Shown: positions 1 through 8,296, numbered from the stretch's first letter. The stretch: 64,000 bases of DNA from Leisingera methylohalidivorans DSM 14336 (GCF_000511355.1 NC_023135.1:2444371-2508370), one strand, 5' to 3'. Numbers and translations are program-made. Notes: generated by a model not told the origin, from the letters alone.

Positions 1-2
1 GC

Positions 3-215
3 GCCGAGAAATTCGGTGAGGAGGCAATCGAGGCCATCATCGAAGCGGTGAAGGGGGACAGTGGAAAACTGGCCTCCGAAGGCGCTGATGTGCTGTATCA
101 TTTCCTGGTGATGCTGGCAGCCCGGGATGTGGCGCTGGAGGATGTCCTGCAGGTGCTGGCCGAGCGTCAGGGCCTGAGCGGCATCGCCGAGAAGGCCGGC
201 CGCCCCAAGGGCTGA
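3..215 (+). CDS. hisE: Phosphoribosyl-ATP pyrophosphatase (partial, 3' end)
   Basis: This is the C-terminal 70 residues of HisE, which hydrolyses phosphoribosyl-ATP to phosphoribosyl-AMP in step 2 of histidine biosynthesis. The 5' end lies outside the window. The all-alpha MazG-like core is seen as EEAIEAIIEA, then SEGADVLYHFLVMLAARDV, then the conserved tail LAERQGLSGIAEKAGRPKG. The gene ends at a TGA and is followed by a gene-free stretch. The family assignment is secure; what precedes it (usually hisF) is not visible. Confidence 0.9.
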   Translation, partial: AEKFGEEAIEAIIEAVKGDSGKLASEGADVLYHFLVMLAARDVALEDVLQVLAERQGLSGIAEKAGRPKG

Positions 216-500
216 TCCGTCCCGGGCACATGCACGCAGGCAAGACCTCCCGCGCCGGACAGATGCACTTGCCTGCGGCAAGCACGCGCTCTCCGCCTTG
301 GGCCTGGCGCCGCTGCGCGGAGCAGAGCCCCCGCTGTGGCCCCGTTGAAGGGCCGGTTTCCCCTTCCGCGCCTTCACGATTGTTTTGAGGCGCGCCATAT
401 AAAAGGCAAGCCGCGCCGCGCAGCGGCGCCCGGCCCAACCGTGGAGGCCGCCCCGAAGGGCGGCAGGCATGGGCGGGAGCACCTCCGCCCTGCCGCAGCC
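216..500. other. Intergenic region with hairpins, no gene seen
   Basis: This interval lies between two converging genes and shows no credible coding region. It holds a strong tetraloop hairpin at 447-464 (GCCGCCC, CGAA, GGGCGGC) just past the stop of the minus-strand CoA-binding gene, and a GC-rich imperfect hairpin at about 408-432 followed on the minus strand by TTTTAT. Both are plausible 3'-end elements for that gene. Confidence 0.5.
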
Positions 501-971
501 TCACAGCTTCGAGGATATGATCCCGGTGGCAAAACCGCCGAAACGCAGCTCTCCGAACAGGCGCTGGTATTCGATCTTGGGGCAGCGGTTCTGGATCACC
601 GTGACACCGCGGGCCTCTGCCCTTGCAGCGGCTTCGGCATGTTCCACACCGATCTGCATCCAGATGGTCTGCAGCTCAGGGAACAGCTCCAGCGCCTCGT
701 CCACAATGGGCGGCACCGCCTCGGAGCGGCGGAAGATGTCGACCATGTCCACCGGCACATCGATTTCAGAAAGGCCGGCCCGCACTGTTTCGCCGAACAG
801 CACCTTGCCTGCATGGCCGGGGTTCACCGGAATCACCCGATAGCCTTTGAGCCCCAGATACCGCGCCACGTAATAGCTGGGGCGCACCGGGTTCATCGAC
901 ACGCCGACCACGGCCACCGTTTTGGCCCGCTGCAGGACCGCTTTCAAATGCTTATCACTGTATTCCGTCAT
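501..971 (-). CDS. CoA-binding domain protein (YccU family)
   Basis: This is a 156-residue single-domain protein of the CoA-binding Rossmann family, often annotated as a succinyl-CoA ligase-like CoA-binding protein. The glycine-rich nucleotide loop is visible as VAVVGVSMNPVRPSYYVARYL near residue 20. The family signature VDMVDIFRRSEAVPPIVDEAL follows, and the C-terminal part contains VIQNRCPKIEYQRL. The ATG at 971 (MTEYSDKHL) is chosen; a GTG three codons upstream is also possible. The cellular role of the family is not well defined. Confidence 0.85.
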   Translation of the reverse strand: MTEYSDKHLKAVLQRAKTVAVVGVSMNPVRPSYYVARYLGLKGYRVIPVNPGHAGKVLFGETVRAGLSEIDVPVDMVDIFRRSEAVPPIVDEALELFPELQTIWMQIGVEHAEAAARAEARGVTVIQNRCPKIEYQRLFGELRFGGFATGIISSKL

Positions 972-1029
972 GCCGCGCACCCTAGCCCCGCCTGCCGCAT
1001 CCGCAAAGCCGGTTTCATCTCCGGCACAG

Positions 1030-1057
1030 AAAAAAGCGCCCGGATGAACCGGGCGCT
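1030..1057 (-). terminator. Intrinsic terminator of the candidate small RNA
   Basis: There is a perfect 9-bp stem AGCGCCCGG/CCGGGCGCT with a 5-nt loop, followed on the minus strand by six T residues (1030-1035). Confidence 0.75.
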
Positions 1058-1125
1058 AGGTATGGAACGAGGGACAGTGAAAAAGATCTGCGGTGGTTCC
1101 ACTCCGCAGTCCCTATTGAATATGG
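1030..1125 (-). ncRNA. Candidate small RNA with its own terminator
   Basis: Read on the minus strand, this stretch lies just after the terminator of the YHS gene and ends in a second, separate intrinsic terminator. Stem AGGGAC/GTCCCT (1070-1075 with 1109-1114) encloses a hairpin with arms CTGCGG/CCGCAG (1088-1093 with 1104-1109). A 12-base linker then leads to the terminator stem AGCGCCCGG/CCGGGCGCT (1035-1057) and six T residues. A weak -10-like CATATT sits at 1119-1124, but no good -35 is seen. No protein can be read here. The structure is seen; transcription is inference, and no known RNA family was recognised. Confidence 0.4.
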
Positions 1126-1135
1126 GCCACAGTTG

Positions 1136-1178
1136 AAAAAATAAAAGCCCACCTCTCGCATTTGTGAGGTGACAGGCT
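1136..1178 (-). terminator. Intrinsic terminator after YHS-domain gene
   Basis: The stem CACCTC/GAGGTG (1150-1155 with 1166-1171) is extended by AGCC/GGCT (1146-1149 with 1175-1178). On the minus strand it is followed by the run TTTTATTTTTT. It overlaps the stop codon of the YHS gene. Confidence 0.75.
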
Positions 1179-1638
1179 ATTTCCGCAGTACCGCAGGCCA
1201 GTGGGCACGCCCATCCGCAATCAATTGCACGGTGTCCGCGCGCCACAGATGATGAACCCTGCGGTTATTCAGAAGAAACAGCTCTCCGTCCACGATGGCC
1301 CAGATCTGCGGGTTTCCGTCATGCAGCTGCCCCTGCGACACCGCATAGGCGCAATAGCCGCCGAAAGCCGGCGCAAAGGCCCGGGGATTGGCCTCGAACA
1401 GCGCCTGGTTGCGGGCCGAGGCAAAGCGCCAGACGACACCCTTCCACATCACCGCATGGCTGCGCCGTCCGGGCTCTGCCGCGCCGCGTTCGAAGAACGC
1501 AACTGTATCATAACCGCCGATAGCGACCCCTGCGCGAGAGGAGAAAACAGCAGCATCCGCCCGCACCGCACCCGGCAGGGACATCAGCATCACCGCAACG
1601 GCCATCAGGACCAGACGCAAGGCCACATTGCACTCCAT
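1177..1638 (-). CDS. YHS domain-containing exported protein
   Basis: This 153-residue protein begins with a signal peptide (hydrophobic run LRLVLMAVAVMLMSLPGAVRA, likely cut after ADA). The mature part matches the YHS domain family: AIGGYDTVAFFERG, then VMWKGVVWRFASARNQALFEANPRAFAPAFGGYCAYAVSQG, with a single Cys. YHS domains are associated with metal handling or sensing, but a specific role for this periplasmic type is unknown. The start at 1638 has an AGGAAG ribosome site nearby. The gene is monocistronic, with its own terminator overlapping the stop codon. Confidence 0.8.
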   Translation of the reverse strand: MECNVALRLVLMAVAVMLMSLPGAVRADAAVFSSRAGVAIGGYDTVAFFERGAAEPGRRSHAVMWKGVVWRFASARNQALFEANPRAFAPAFGGYCAYAVSQGQLHDGNPQIWAIVDGELFLLNNRRVHHLWRADTVQLIADGRAHWPAVLRK

Positions 1639-1738
1639 TCACTTCCTGCAACAGACTTCGGACTCTGCCGCACCGCTCCGCCTTTGCAAAGACGGCATAC
1701 GCAGATGTGATCATGCTGTGACGGCCGGCGCCGCGGCC

Positions 1739-2515
1739 CTAGCGGGCGATTGAGGCATAAAGCGCGATTGCGGCCGCATTGGACACATTGAGCGAGCCAA
1801 AGCCGCCCGCGGCGTCAATCTTGACCAGCCCGTCAACGGTCTCCTTGGTTTTCTGCCGCAGCCCCGGCCCTTCGGCGCCCAGCACCAGTGCCACAGGCAG
1901 GTGCTTCTTGCCATCCAGGGCGGCCTCGACGGTCTGATCCGCCTCGCCGTCCAGCCCCAATACGATGAAGCCCATGCGCTGCAGCTCGGTGATGGTGTCA
2001 GACAGGTTGCGCATCCGCAGATAGGGCTGGCGTTCCAGCGCGCCGCTGGCGGTTTTGGCCAGCGCCCCGGTTTCCGGCGCCGAATGGTGGCGCGTGCCGA
2101 TCACCGCGCTGGCACCCAGCACCTCGGCCGAGCGCAGGATGGCGCCGACGTTATGCGGATCGGTCACCCGGTCCAGCAGCAGCACCCGCGGCGCCTCGCG
2201 GCCGATGCAATTGTCGGCCAGCCCGCCCCAGTTCAACGGCTTCACTTCCAGCGCGGCGCCCTGATGCACCGACTGCGCATCAATCGGCGGATTGAACTTG
2301 CGCGGGTCGATCACCTCGGCCTCGACGCCCGAGGCCGCAATCGCATCGGACAGTTTCACTTCGGCGTTCATGGTCACCATCAGGCGCAGTTTTTCCCGCT
2401 GGGGATTCATCAGCGCATCGCGCACCGCATGCAGCCCGAACAGCCATACGGTTTCTGCCGAAGCGGCCTTTTTGGACTGTTCTTTTTCGACGACCCATTT
2501 GGGTTTCTTGGACAT
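1739..2515 (-). CDS. rlmB: 23S rRNA (guanosine-2'-O-)-methyltransferase RlmB
   Basis: This 258-residue SPOUT/TrmH-family methyltransferase 2'-O-methylates a guanosine of 23S rRNA, using SAM bound in a trefoil knot. An N-terminal substrate-binding region (WLFGLHAVRDALMNPQREKLRLMV) is followed by the three SPOUT motifs: LLLDRVTDPHNVGAILRSAEVLGA, LPVALVLGAEGPGLRQKT, and IDAAGGFGSLNVSNAAAIALY with the invariant Asn. The length is normal for RlmB. A GGAGAG ribosome site precedes the ATG at 2515. The gene diverges from tRNA-Tyr. Confidence 0.92.
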   Translation of the reverse strand: MSKKPKWVVEKEQSKKAASAETVWLFGLHAVRDALMNPQREKLRLMVTMNAEVKLSDAIAASGVEAEVIDPRKFNPPIDAQSVHQGAALEVKPLNWGGLADNCIGREAPRVLLLDRVTDPHNVGAILRSAEVLGASAVIGTRHHSAPETGALAKTASGALERQPYLRMRNLSDTITELQRMGFIVLGLDGEADQTVEAALDGKKHLPVALVLGAEGPGLRQKTKETVDGLVKIDAAGGFGSLNVSNAAAIALYASIAR

Positions 2516-2571
2516 TTTGCTCTCCAGCAGAAAGAATTTCCGGGCGCTTTGAAAAACTTGCGATTTTCCTG

Positions 2572-2600
2572 TTGACGCCCGTTTGGCCTGCTAGTAATCA
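2572..2600 (+). promoter_or_regulatory. Sigma-70-type promoter of tRNA-Tyr
   Basis: The -35 element TTGACG (2572-2577), a 17-nt spacer and the -10-like TAATCA (2595-2600) place the start about 30 nt upstream of the mature tRNA. Confidence 0.6.
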
Positions 2601-2610
2601 CGCCTCCACG

Positions 2611-2631
2611 TCAGGTGCAACACTCACCTGA
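2611..2631 (+). repeat. Perfect inverted repeat in tRNA-Tyr leader
   Basis: TCAGGTG (2611-2617) and CACCTGA (2625-2631) form a 7-bp stem with a 7-nt loop, immediately 5' of the mature tRNA. It probably folds in the precursor, perhaps helping processing. Confidence 0.55.
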
Positions 2632-2635
2632 CAGT

Positions 2636-2719
2636 GGGCGACAGGCCGCAAGGTGTGGCAGGGGACTGTAACTCCCTCGCGGAGACGCACGCCTGGTTCG
2701 ATTCCAGGGTCGCCCACCA
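2636..2719 (+). tRNA. tRNA-Tyr (anticodon GTA)
   Basis: The 84-nt class II tRNA has acceptor stem GGGCGAC/GTCGCCC, discriminator A and an encoded CCA. The anticodon arm is GGGGA-CTGTAAC-TCCCT (GTA), the 14-nt variable arm carries a GCG/CGC stem, and the T arm is CCTGG-TTCGATT-CCAGG. The D arm is GCCG/TGGC with loop CAAGGTG. Positions 8 and 14 read A and C rather than the usual U and A, which may be a lineage feature. Confidence 0.9.
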
Positions 2720-2851
2720 TCTTCTCTCTTTTACAGACCGGACGATGGTGGTTCAGCTGCAGGCTGAACAGGCTGTACGCCGCCCGGCACAGCAAAAAGC
2801 CCGCATGAAGTTCGCGGGCTTTCCGGTTGATTTAGAATGCGAATGTGCCGG

Positions 2852-3370
2852 TCAGGCGGTTTCGGCCACGGCTTGGCCTGCCCAGGCGATCAACGCGTCC
2901 AGATTCGGCCCCGCCTCCACCGCCATGCCGTCGGCAAAAGCCTGGAACGGCTCCACATTCATTTTGTTGACGCCGGAAATCACCGGAATGCCCAATGCCA
3001 GCGCCTCCCCGATGATGGGGCGCATGCCGCGTCCGTCGGCCTCATGCTTGCCGAATTTATTGACGATCATCAGCTGCGGCCGCGGGTCGGATTGCAGCGC
3101 AGCCGAGACCTTTCCGACCGCCCGTTCCAGCGCTTCCGGGTTCAGCCGGCAGCCGCGAGCACCTGCGCCCAGGGATTGCGAAATCCGGATGGTTTCGCCG
3201 TCTGGCAGAACCCGCACATCCATGTCGCAGAGCTCCTTGTCGTAGCATTCCACATTGGTCTGCACGATGCCCGCCAGGCGAAAGCCCTTGGCTTGCAATT
3301 TCTCTGCCAGCTCACTCAGCAATCGGTCGGTGGCACCGCGTTCTTGGGTCATCACATAGGCCAGGTGCAT
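2852..3370 (-). CDS. DUF2478 domain protein
   Basis: This 172-residue protein matches DUF2478, a P-loop-like fold found beside molybdate uptake or molybdenum enzyme genes in alphaproteobacteria. Visible features are an N-terminal strand (MHLAYVMTQERGATDRLLSELAEKLQ), the segment GIVQTNVECYDKELCDMDVRVLPDG, and PQLMIVNKFGKHEADGRGMRPIIGEAL, which resembles an NKxG nucleotide motif. The ATG at 3370 is preferred because GGAGAG precedes it; an in-frame ATG at 3412 lacks this. No molybdate gene is adjacent here, so the function stays open. Confidence 0.75.
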   Translation of the reverse strand: MHLAYVMTQERGATDRLLSELAEKLQAKGFRLAGIVQTNVECYDKELCDMDVRVLPDGETIRISQSLGAGARGCRLNPEALERAVGKVSAALQSDPRPQLMIVNKFGKHEADGRGMRPIIGEALALGIPVISGVNKMNVEPFQAFADGMAVEAGPNLDALIAWAGQAVAETA

Positions 3371-3432
3371 CGGTTGTTCTCTCCAGTCTCGTGTCTTTTT
3401 ATAGGTGGTCATACGGCGTGCAGGGTCAACCC

Positions 3433-4095
3433 CTACCAGGACAGAGGCTGATAGCCGATGACCGGCGCATGCAGGATCAGCAGGACCAGGAAAACCGCTG
3501 CCGCCAGCACCGCCTCAAGCATTGCAGGGCGCAGGCGGGCCAGGTTCAGCCGTGCGGTATTGCGGCTGAGACGGTTCCATTCGCCCTGCCCCAGCCGGCG
3601 CCGTGTGCGGCTGTCGATCAGTGCCATGCCGATCCAGGCAAACCCCGCGAACAGGCCGAACAGGATCACATGCGCCAGATCGCCATTGGCCAGCAGATGC
3701 GCCCCGGCCCACAGCGCCATCGCGGCCAACAGCGGGTGGCGGCTGACCGCCAGAATGCCGGGATCCGCCGGATCAAAGGCCCGCAGCCCCAGGCCGCCGA
3801 AACTGAACGGGTTCTGCCGCATCATCCCCGCCACAGCCAGCAGGCAGGCCAGCGGCATCAGCAGAAGCGGCGCCCAGCGGAAGAGGTTCCAGTGGGGCAG
3901 CACCCCGGCATTAGGCGCCCGTGCCGCCGCCACCACCAGCCAGGCCAGGATTGCCAGCGACAGCAGGCTGTAGGCGGTGAAGTAGCCGCGCAGTCCCAGG
4001 CGTCGCACCAGCCAGGGCCGCACCGGCGGGCGCACCGGGATCGCGTGGCTGAGCAGAAACAGTGCCAGCGCCGCGGTGAATTCAAGCCAGCCCAT
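3433..4095 (-). CDS. NnrU family integral membrane protein
   Basis: This 220-residue protein has about six hydrophobic segments and matches the NnrU family. NnrU was first found near nitric oxide reductase genes but occurs widely in Rhodobacteraceae without denitrification. Family features are LFLLSHAIPVRPPVR at the N-terminus, YSLLSLAILAWLVVAA, the motif QNPFSFGG and ILAVSRHPLLAAMALWAGAHLLANGD, a loop like that of isoprenylcysteine methyltransferases. It sits 20 bp upstream of the DUF2478 start and may be co-transcribed with it. The biochemical role is unproven. Confidence 0.8.
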   Translation of the reverse strand: MGWLEFTAALALFLLSHAIPVRPPVRPWLVRRLGLRGYFTAYSLLSLAILAWLVVAAARAPNAGVLPHWNLFRWAPLLLMPLACLLAVAGMMRQNPFSFGGLGLRAFDPADPGILAVSRHPLLAAMALWAGAHLLANGDLAHVILFGLFAGFAWIGMALIDSRTRRRLGQGEWNRLSRNTARLNLARLRPAMLEAVLAAAVFLVLLILHAPVIGYQPLSW

Positions 4096-4171
4096 CGGGG
4101 TTTCTCCAGAATTAGATCAGTCTTGATTGCAGCTATACGCGGGCGGGCAGTATAGAACGTTGCCCCAGATC

Positions 4172-4198
4172 AAAAAAGGGCGCCGCTGGGGCGCCCTT
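4172..4198 (-). terminator. Intrinsic terminator of the ABC transporter operon
   Basis: Stem AAGGGCGCC/GGCGCCCTT (4176-4184 with 4190-4198) is followed on the minus strand by a run of six T residues. It lies just past the permease stop. Confidence 0.8.
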
Positions 4199-4219
4199 CT
4201 CATGTCTCTGCAGCCAGGC

Positions 4220-6256
4220 TTACAGCCCCAGCGCCTTGCGCCGCTCCTCCGCAAAGCCCTGCACCATGCGGTCGGCAATCAGCGCCAGGATCGCCATCGC
4301 CGCCCCGGCAGAAATGCCCAGCCCGACATCCGCCTGCCCCAGCGCCAGATAGATCGACTGGCCCAGGCCGGTGGTTCCGATCAGCGCCGCAATCACCAGC
4401 ATCGCAAAGGCGTATAGGATGGTCTGGTTCAGCCCCAGCAGGATCGACGGCGCCGCATAGGGCGCGCGGATGTCCTTGAGCATCTGCCATTTGGTGGCGC
4501 CGGAGGCAGTTGCGGCCTCGATCATCTCCTCCGGCGTTGCGACCAGCCCATGCCGGGTGTAGCGGATCATCGGCACGATGGCATAGGCGATGATCGCCAG
4601 GAAGGCCGAGAACTCGCCGATCTGGAACACCATCAGCACCGGGATCAGGAAGACAAACAGCGGGATCGTCTGCAGCATGTCGCAGATGGGGCGCACCACC
4701 CGCCACAGGCCCGGCGACACCGCCGAGGCAAGGCCGATGGCGCCGCCCAGCACCGCGCAGGCAAACACCGCAGCACCGGAGAGATACAGCGACAGCAGCG
4801 CCCGCTCCCACAGGCCGGAGATCAGGATGGTGCCCAGCAGGACCACGGTCAGGATCGCCAGCCCGCGCCCGCCGGCCACCCAGCCCAGCGCCCCGGCGCC
4901 GACCAGCACAAAGGGCCAGGGCAGCTGCGAGATCCCCGTTTCCAGCATGCCGGCGGCAATCAGCAGCATCACGCCCAGCGCCAGCTGGCCGCGCAAGGCC
5001 AGGACCAGCCCCGCAGCGGCGGCCGCCGCAAACAGTCCCAGGCTCATCGCCGGAGTCCAGGCAAAGCCCCAGGTAAAGGGCAGCACCGCCTGATCCAGCC
5101 CGATCCGCAGCGGCAGCAGCACATAGAACAGCACGTTGGTCTTCAGCGCCGTCAGCGCGTCGGCATTTGCAGTGGTAAAGGCCGACAGCCCCCTGTCCAC
5201 ACTGTCCGCCACCGGGTTGAACAGGGCATAGGCGCCGGGCTGCTGAAGGCTGCCCCAGAAGGCCGCACTCGCCACCGCGCCGATGGCCAGGATGCCCCAG
5301 GCAATTCGCGGGTCGTGTTTCTCGCGCCGGTCTTCGGTCAGGGTGCCGCTCATCCGGTCGATCAGGATTGCAAAGATCACGATCACCAGCCCCGCCAGCA
5401 GGCTTTGCCCGAACTGCGCCTTGCGCATGGTCAAAAGGACCTCCCAGCCGATATCGTCAAAGCCGCCGATCACGGCGGCGATGATCACCATCGACAGCGC
5501 CGCCATCAGGCATTGGTTGACACCCACCATGATCTGCTGCCCGGCGGAGGGGATCTCGCACTGGAACAGCTGCTGCAGCCGGGTGCCGCCGGCCATGACG
5601 GCGGCTTCCTTGATCTCGGGCTCCACCCGCTCCAGCCCAAGCAGCACATTGCGGGCCATTGGCGGCGCGGCATAGATGGCCGACGCGATCAGTCCGACCA
5701 CCGGGCCAAAGCCGAACAGCACCAGCAGGGGGGTGAGATAGGCAAAGGTCGGAACCGTCTGCATGATGTCCAGCAGCGCCTGCACCGGTTTGCGGATCTT
5801 CGGGTATTCATTGGCCAGGATGCCGATGCCGCCGCCGATGATCAGCGCCAGCGGCACCGAGACGGCGACCAGCGCCAGCGTGTTCATGCTCTCGGGCCAA
5901 TAGCCCGACGCCAGCACGAACCCCAGACCCACAATGGCCATCAGCGCCATCCGCACCCCGCCCAAGGTCCAGGCCAGTGCCGTGGCGGCGCAGATGACCA
6001 GCGGCCAGGGGGCGTTGCTCAGCACATAATTGGCGGCTTCCATCGGATAGAACATCAGCGCCGAGAAGCCGCGCGCGGCGGGTTTGACCGATGCCAGCAG
6101 CCAGTCCATCGCCGCCCCGACCCAATCGGTCGCGGGCAGCACCCAGGCGGCGGGAAATTTCACCAGCCACGGCAGGCTGCCTTCCAGAGCCAAGCACAGC
6201 GCCCCCGCCGCCGCCGCGATCAGCGCCGCCGCGGCGCCTTTTGTCAGCCCCTTCAT
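4220..6256 (-). CDS. Betaine/TMAO-type ABC transporter permease, duplicated in one chain
   Basis: This 678-residue inner-membrane protein carries two ProW-like permease units in tandem, so one chain can supply both transmembrane halves of the importer. The first unit spans about residues 125-325 (EYPKIRKPVQALLDIMQTVPTFAYLTPLL; coupling loop EPEIKEAAVMAGGTRLQQLFQCEIPSA). The second spans about 480-670 (VVRPICDMLQTIPLFVFLIPVLMVF; loop TPEEMIEAATASGATKWQMLKDI). Its ATG overlaps the ATPase stop as TGATG. Double permeases of this type occur in roseobacter TMAO (TmoW) and betaine importers; the substrate cannot be read from sequence. Confidence 0.88.
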   Translation of the reverse strand: MKGLTKGAAAALIAAAAGALCLALEGSLPWLVKFPAAWVLPATDWVGAAMDWLLASVKPAARGFSALMFYPMEAANYVLSNAPWPLVICAATALAWTLGGVRMALMAIVGLGFVLASGYWPESMNTLALVAVSVPLALIIGGGIGILANEYPKIRKPVQALLDIMQTVPTFAYLTPLLVLFGFGPVVGLIASAIYAAPPMARNVLLGLERVEPEIKEAAVMAGGTRLQQLFQCEIPSAGQQIMVGVNQCLMAALSMVIIAAVIGGFDDIGWEVLLTMRKAQFGQSLLAGLVIVIFAILIDRMSGTLTEDRREKHDPRIAWGILAIGAVASAAFWGSLQQPGAYALFNPVADSVDRGLSAFTTANADALTALKTNVLFYVLLPLRIGLDQAVLPFTWGFAWTPAMSLGLFAAAAAAGLVLALRGQLALGVMLLIAAGMLETGISQLPWPFVLVGAGALGWVAGGRGLAILTVVLLGTILISGLWERALLSLYLSGAAVFACAVLGGAIGLASAVSPGLWRVVRPICDMLQTIPLFVFLIPVLMVFQIGEFSAFLAIIAYAIVPMIRYTRHGLVATPEEMIEAATASGATKWQMLKDIRAPYAAPSILLGLNQTILYAFAMLVIAALIGTTGLGQSIYLALGQADVGLGISAGAAMAILALIADRMVQGFAEERRKALGL

Positions 6257-7320
6257 CAGCCCTGCTCCACCTGCAGCGCCGCCGCCAGGTCTGCCGGGTT
6301 CACAACGCCAACCAGCTGGCCGTCAGCGGAGCGGACCGGCACCGGTTCGTACAGCTCCATGCAGCGTGCCAGGGCGGCATCCAGCGTCATGTCCTGACGC
6401 AGGCCGGGATCATCGGCGCCATAAACCAGCTCCGCGCCGGTTTCCATCACCGAGGCCACACGGGCATGGCGGCCCTTGGCCACATCCTTGGAGAACTCGC
6501 GCACATAATCATCCACCGGGCGCAGCACGATGTCGGCCGGCGTGCCGATCTGCACGATCCTGCCATCGCGCATGATGGCAATACGGTCGGCGAGCTTCAG
6601 CGCTTCGTTGATGTCATGGGTGATGAAGACGATGGTGGTCTTCAGCTTGGCCTGGATCTCAAGGAATTCATCCTGCAGCTGGCGCCGGATCAGCGGGTCG
6701 AGGGCCGAGAACGGCTCATCCAGGAACCAGACCGAGCAATCCGCCACCAGAGACCGGGCAATGCCGACCCGCTGGCGCTGGCCGCCGGACAGCTCGCGCG
6801 GGTAGTGGTGTTCGCGTCCGCCCAGGCCGACCAGCTCAATCACTTCCTGCGCCTTGGCCAGCCGCTGCTTCTTTTTCATCCCCTGCACCCGCAGCGGATA
6901 GGCGGTGTTTTCCGCCACTGTCATATGGGGAAACAGACCGAAGTGCTGAAACACCATGCCCAGCTTCTTGCGCCTGAGTTCGATCAGCCGCTTGGGGCTG
7001 GCCTCGACGATGTTTTCGCCGTCGATCCGGATCTCGCCGCCGGTTGGGTGCAGAAGATGCGAGATGCAGCGGATCAGGGTCGACTTGCCGGAACCTGACA
7101 GCCCCATGATCACAAACAACTCCCCTTCATTCACTTGAAAGGAAGCATTCTGAACCGCCGGGATCAGCCCCCTGCGGCGCAGCTCCCCGGCAGCGTCATG
7201 CGGCGAGTGATGGTTTGCCAGCACCTCTTTCAAGGCGCTGCCTGCGTCATTGCCAAACACCTGCCAGACATTCCGGCAGGTGATGGCGGGCGTGCCGGTG
7301 CCGGCTTCGGGGCCGCTCAC
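6256..7320 (-). CDS. Betaine/TMAO-type ABC transporter ATP-binding protein
   Basis: This ProV/OpuAA-type ATPase of about 354 residues powers the adjacent permease. It shows Walker A GLSGSGKST, Q-loop VFQHFGLFPHMTV, signature LSGGQRQRVGIARSL, Walker B CSVWFLDEPFSALDP and the switch histidine in FITHDINEAL. A C-terminal CBS-like regulatory region follows (about 280-350, ending VVNPADLAAALQVEQG). The start is uncertain: the GTG at 7320, just after the binding-protein stop, gives a normal family length. It is co-transcribed between binding protein and permease. Confidence 0.88.
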   Translation of the reverse strand: MSGPEAGTGTPAITCRNVWQVFGNDAGSALKEVLANHHSPHDAAGELRRRGLIPAVQNASFQVNEGELFVIMGLSGSGKSTLIRCISHLLHPTGGEIRIDGENIVEASPKRLIELRRKKLGMVFQHFGLFPHMTVAENTAYPLRVQGMKKKQRLAKAQEVIELVGLGGREHHYPRELSGGQRQRVGIARSLVADCSVWFLDEPFSALDPLIRRQLQDEFLEIQAKLKTTIVFITHDINEALKLADRIAIMRDGRIVQIGTPADIVLRPVDDYVREFSKDVAKGRHARVASVMETGAELVYGADDPGLRQDMTLDAALARCMELYEPVPVRSADGQLVGVVNPADLAAALQVEQG

Positions 7321-7330
7321 TGGGCAGGGC

Positions 7331-8296
7331 TCACTTGATCGCGGCGTCGACAACCGGGCGCCACTTGGCCTCATTCTCGGCCATCCAGGCAGCAACCACC
7401 TCTTCGACCTTGCCGCCGTCCACATCAATCGCCCCCATCATCGGCTGCTGGTCTTCCACAGCCAAAGTGTAATTCGACAGGATCTCATAGGCTGCAGGCC
7501 AGGTTTCCTCAGTGCCGGACCAGGCCGCCTTGAAGATGCGCGAGGGCGAGAAATCGCAGTCGTTCACCGCGTTCGGGTTCGGGCCCCAGGCCGGATCAGT
7601 GAAACAGGCCTCTTCGCCCGGCGGCAGATCGACAAATTTCACATCATAGGCCGACATCGCCCAATGCGGCTGCCAGAAGGTGACCAGCAGCGGCGTCTTG
7701 CGTTCAGTCGCAGCGCGCAGTTCAACGATCAGAGCGGCCTCAGAGCCCGCAGGCACGGCCTTGAACGGCAGGTCCAGCCCGGCCATGCGGTCAGCGCCCG
7801 GCGTGCCCCAGTCGGCGGGGTAATCCACCAGGCGGCCATTGGGCAGGGTTTCCGCGGTGGCGAACTGCATCGCGCAGTCCCTCAGCGCTTCCCAGGCCGG
7901 CAGGCCGGGGCACATCTCGGCCACATGGGCCGGATAGGCGATGCCTTCGCGCGCGTTCAGCTCCAGATCGCCGAGTTCGACCACGGTGCCCTCTTCGATC
8001 TTCTTGGCATATTCATCCGAGACGTTCGACGACCAGATTTCCAGCGTCGCGTGAATGTCGCCATCGGCAATCGCCTGGAACTGGTTCATCATCCCGGCCG
8101 AGACAAATTCCACGTCATAGCCCGCGGCCTCCAGCATACCGGCGGCGATATGGGTGGTCACATGCTGTCCGGTCCATTCGTTGACCGCCAGCTTGATCGG
8201 CTGGCTGGTATCGCCGAGTTCCGCCGCCGAGGCAAAACCCGCAGCAACCGTCATCGAGGCAGCGCTCAGCGCCAGCGCATATCCTTTGAAGTTCAT
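7331..8296 (-). CDS. ABC transporter substrate-binding protein (betaine/TMAO type)
   Basis: This 321-residue periplasmic binding protein has a signal peptide (MNFKGYALALSAASMTVAAGFASA, cut before AELGD). It belongs to the OpuAC/ProX-like family that binds quaternary amines in an aromatic cage. Tryptophans lie in VNEWTGQHVTTHIAAGML, LEIWSSN, FWQPHWAMSAYD and WGPNPNAVNDCDF. It is the first gene of the importer operon, with a GGGAG ribosome site before the ATG at 8296. TmoX-like TMAO binding is possible but not shown. Confidence 0.85.
   Translation of the reverse strand: MNFKGYALALSAASMTVAAGFASAAELGDTSQPIKLAVNEWTGQHVTTHIAAGMLEAAGYDVEFVSAGMMNQFQAIADGDIHATLEIWSSNVSDEYAKKIEEGTVVELGDLELNAREGIAYPAHVAEMCPGLPAWEALRDCAMQFATAETLPNGRLVDYPADWGTPGADRMAGLDLPFKAVPAGSEAALIVELRAATERKTPLLVTFWQPHWAMSAYDVKFVDLPPGEEACFTDPAWGPNPNAVNDCDFSPSRIFKAAWSGTEETWPAAYEILSNYTLAVEDQQPMMGAIDVDGGKVEEVVAAWMAENEAKWRPVVDAAIK

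Noticed and set aside
4550..6397. Very long plus-strand open frame (615 codons) opposite the permease gene
   Set aside because: Its translation is Gln/His/Arg-rich with no family motifs and mirrors the codon bias of the permease on the other strand. The same holds for other long antisense frames in this GC-rich DNA, such as 15820-17568 minus, 38185-39846 minus and 48373-50052 minus.
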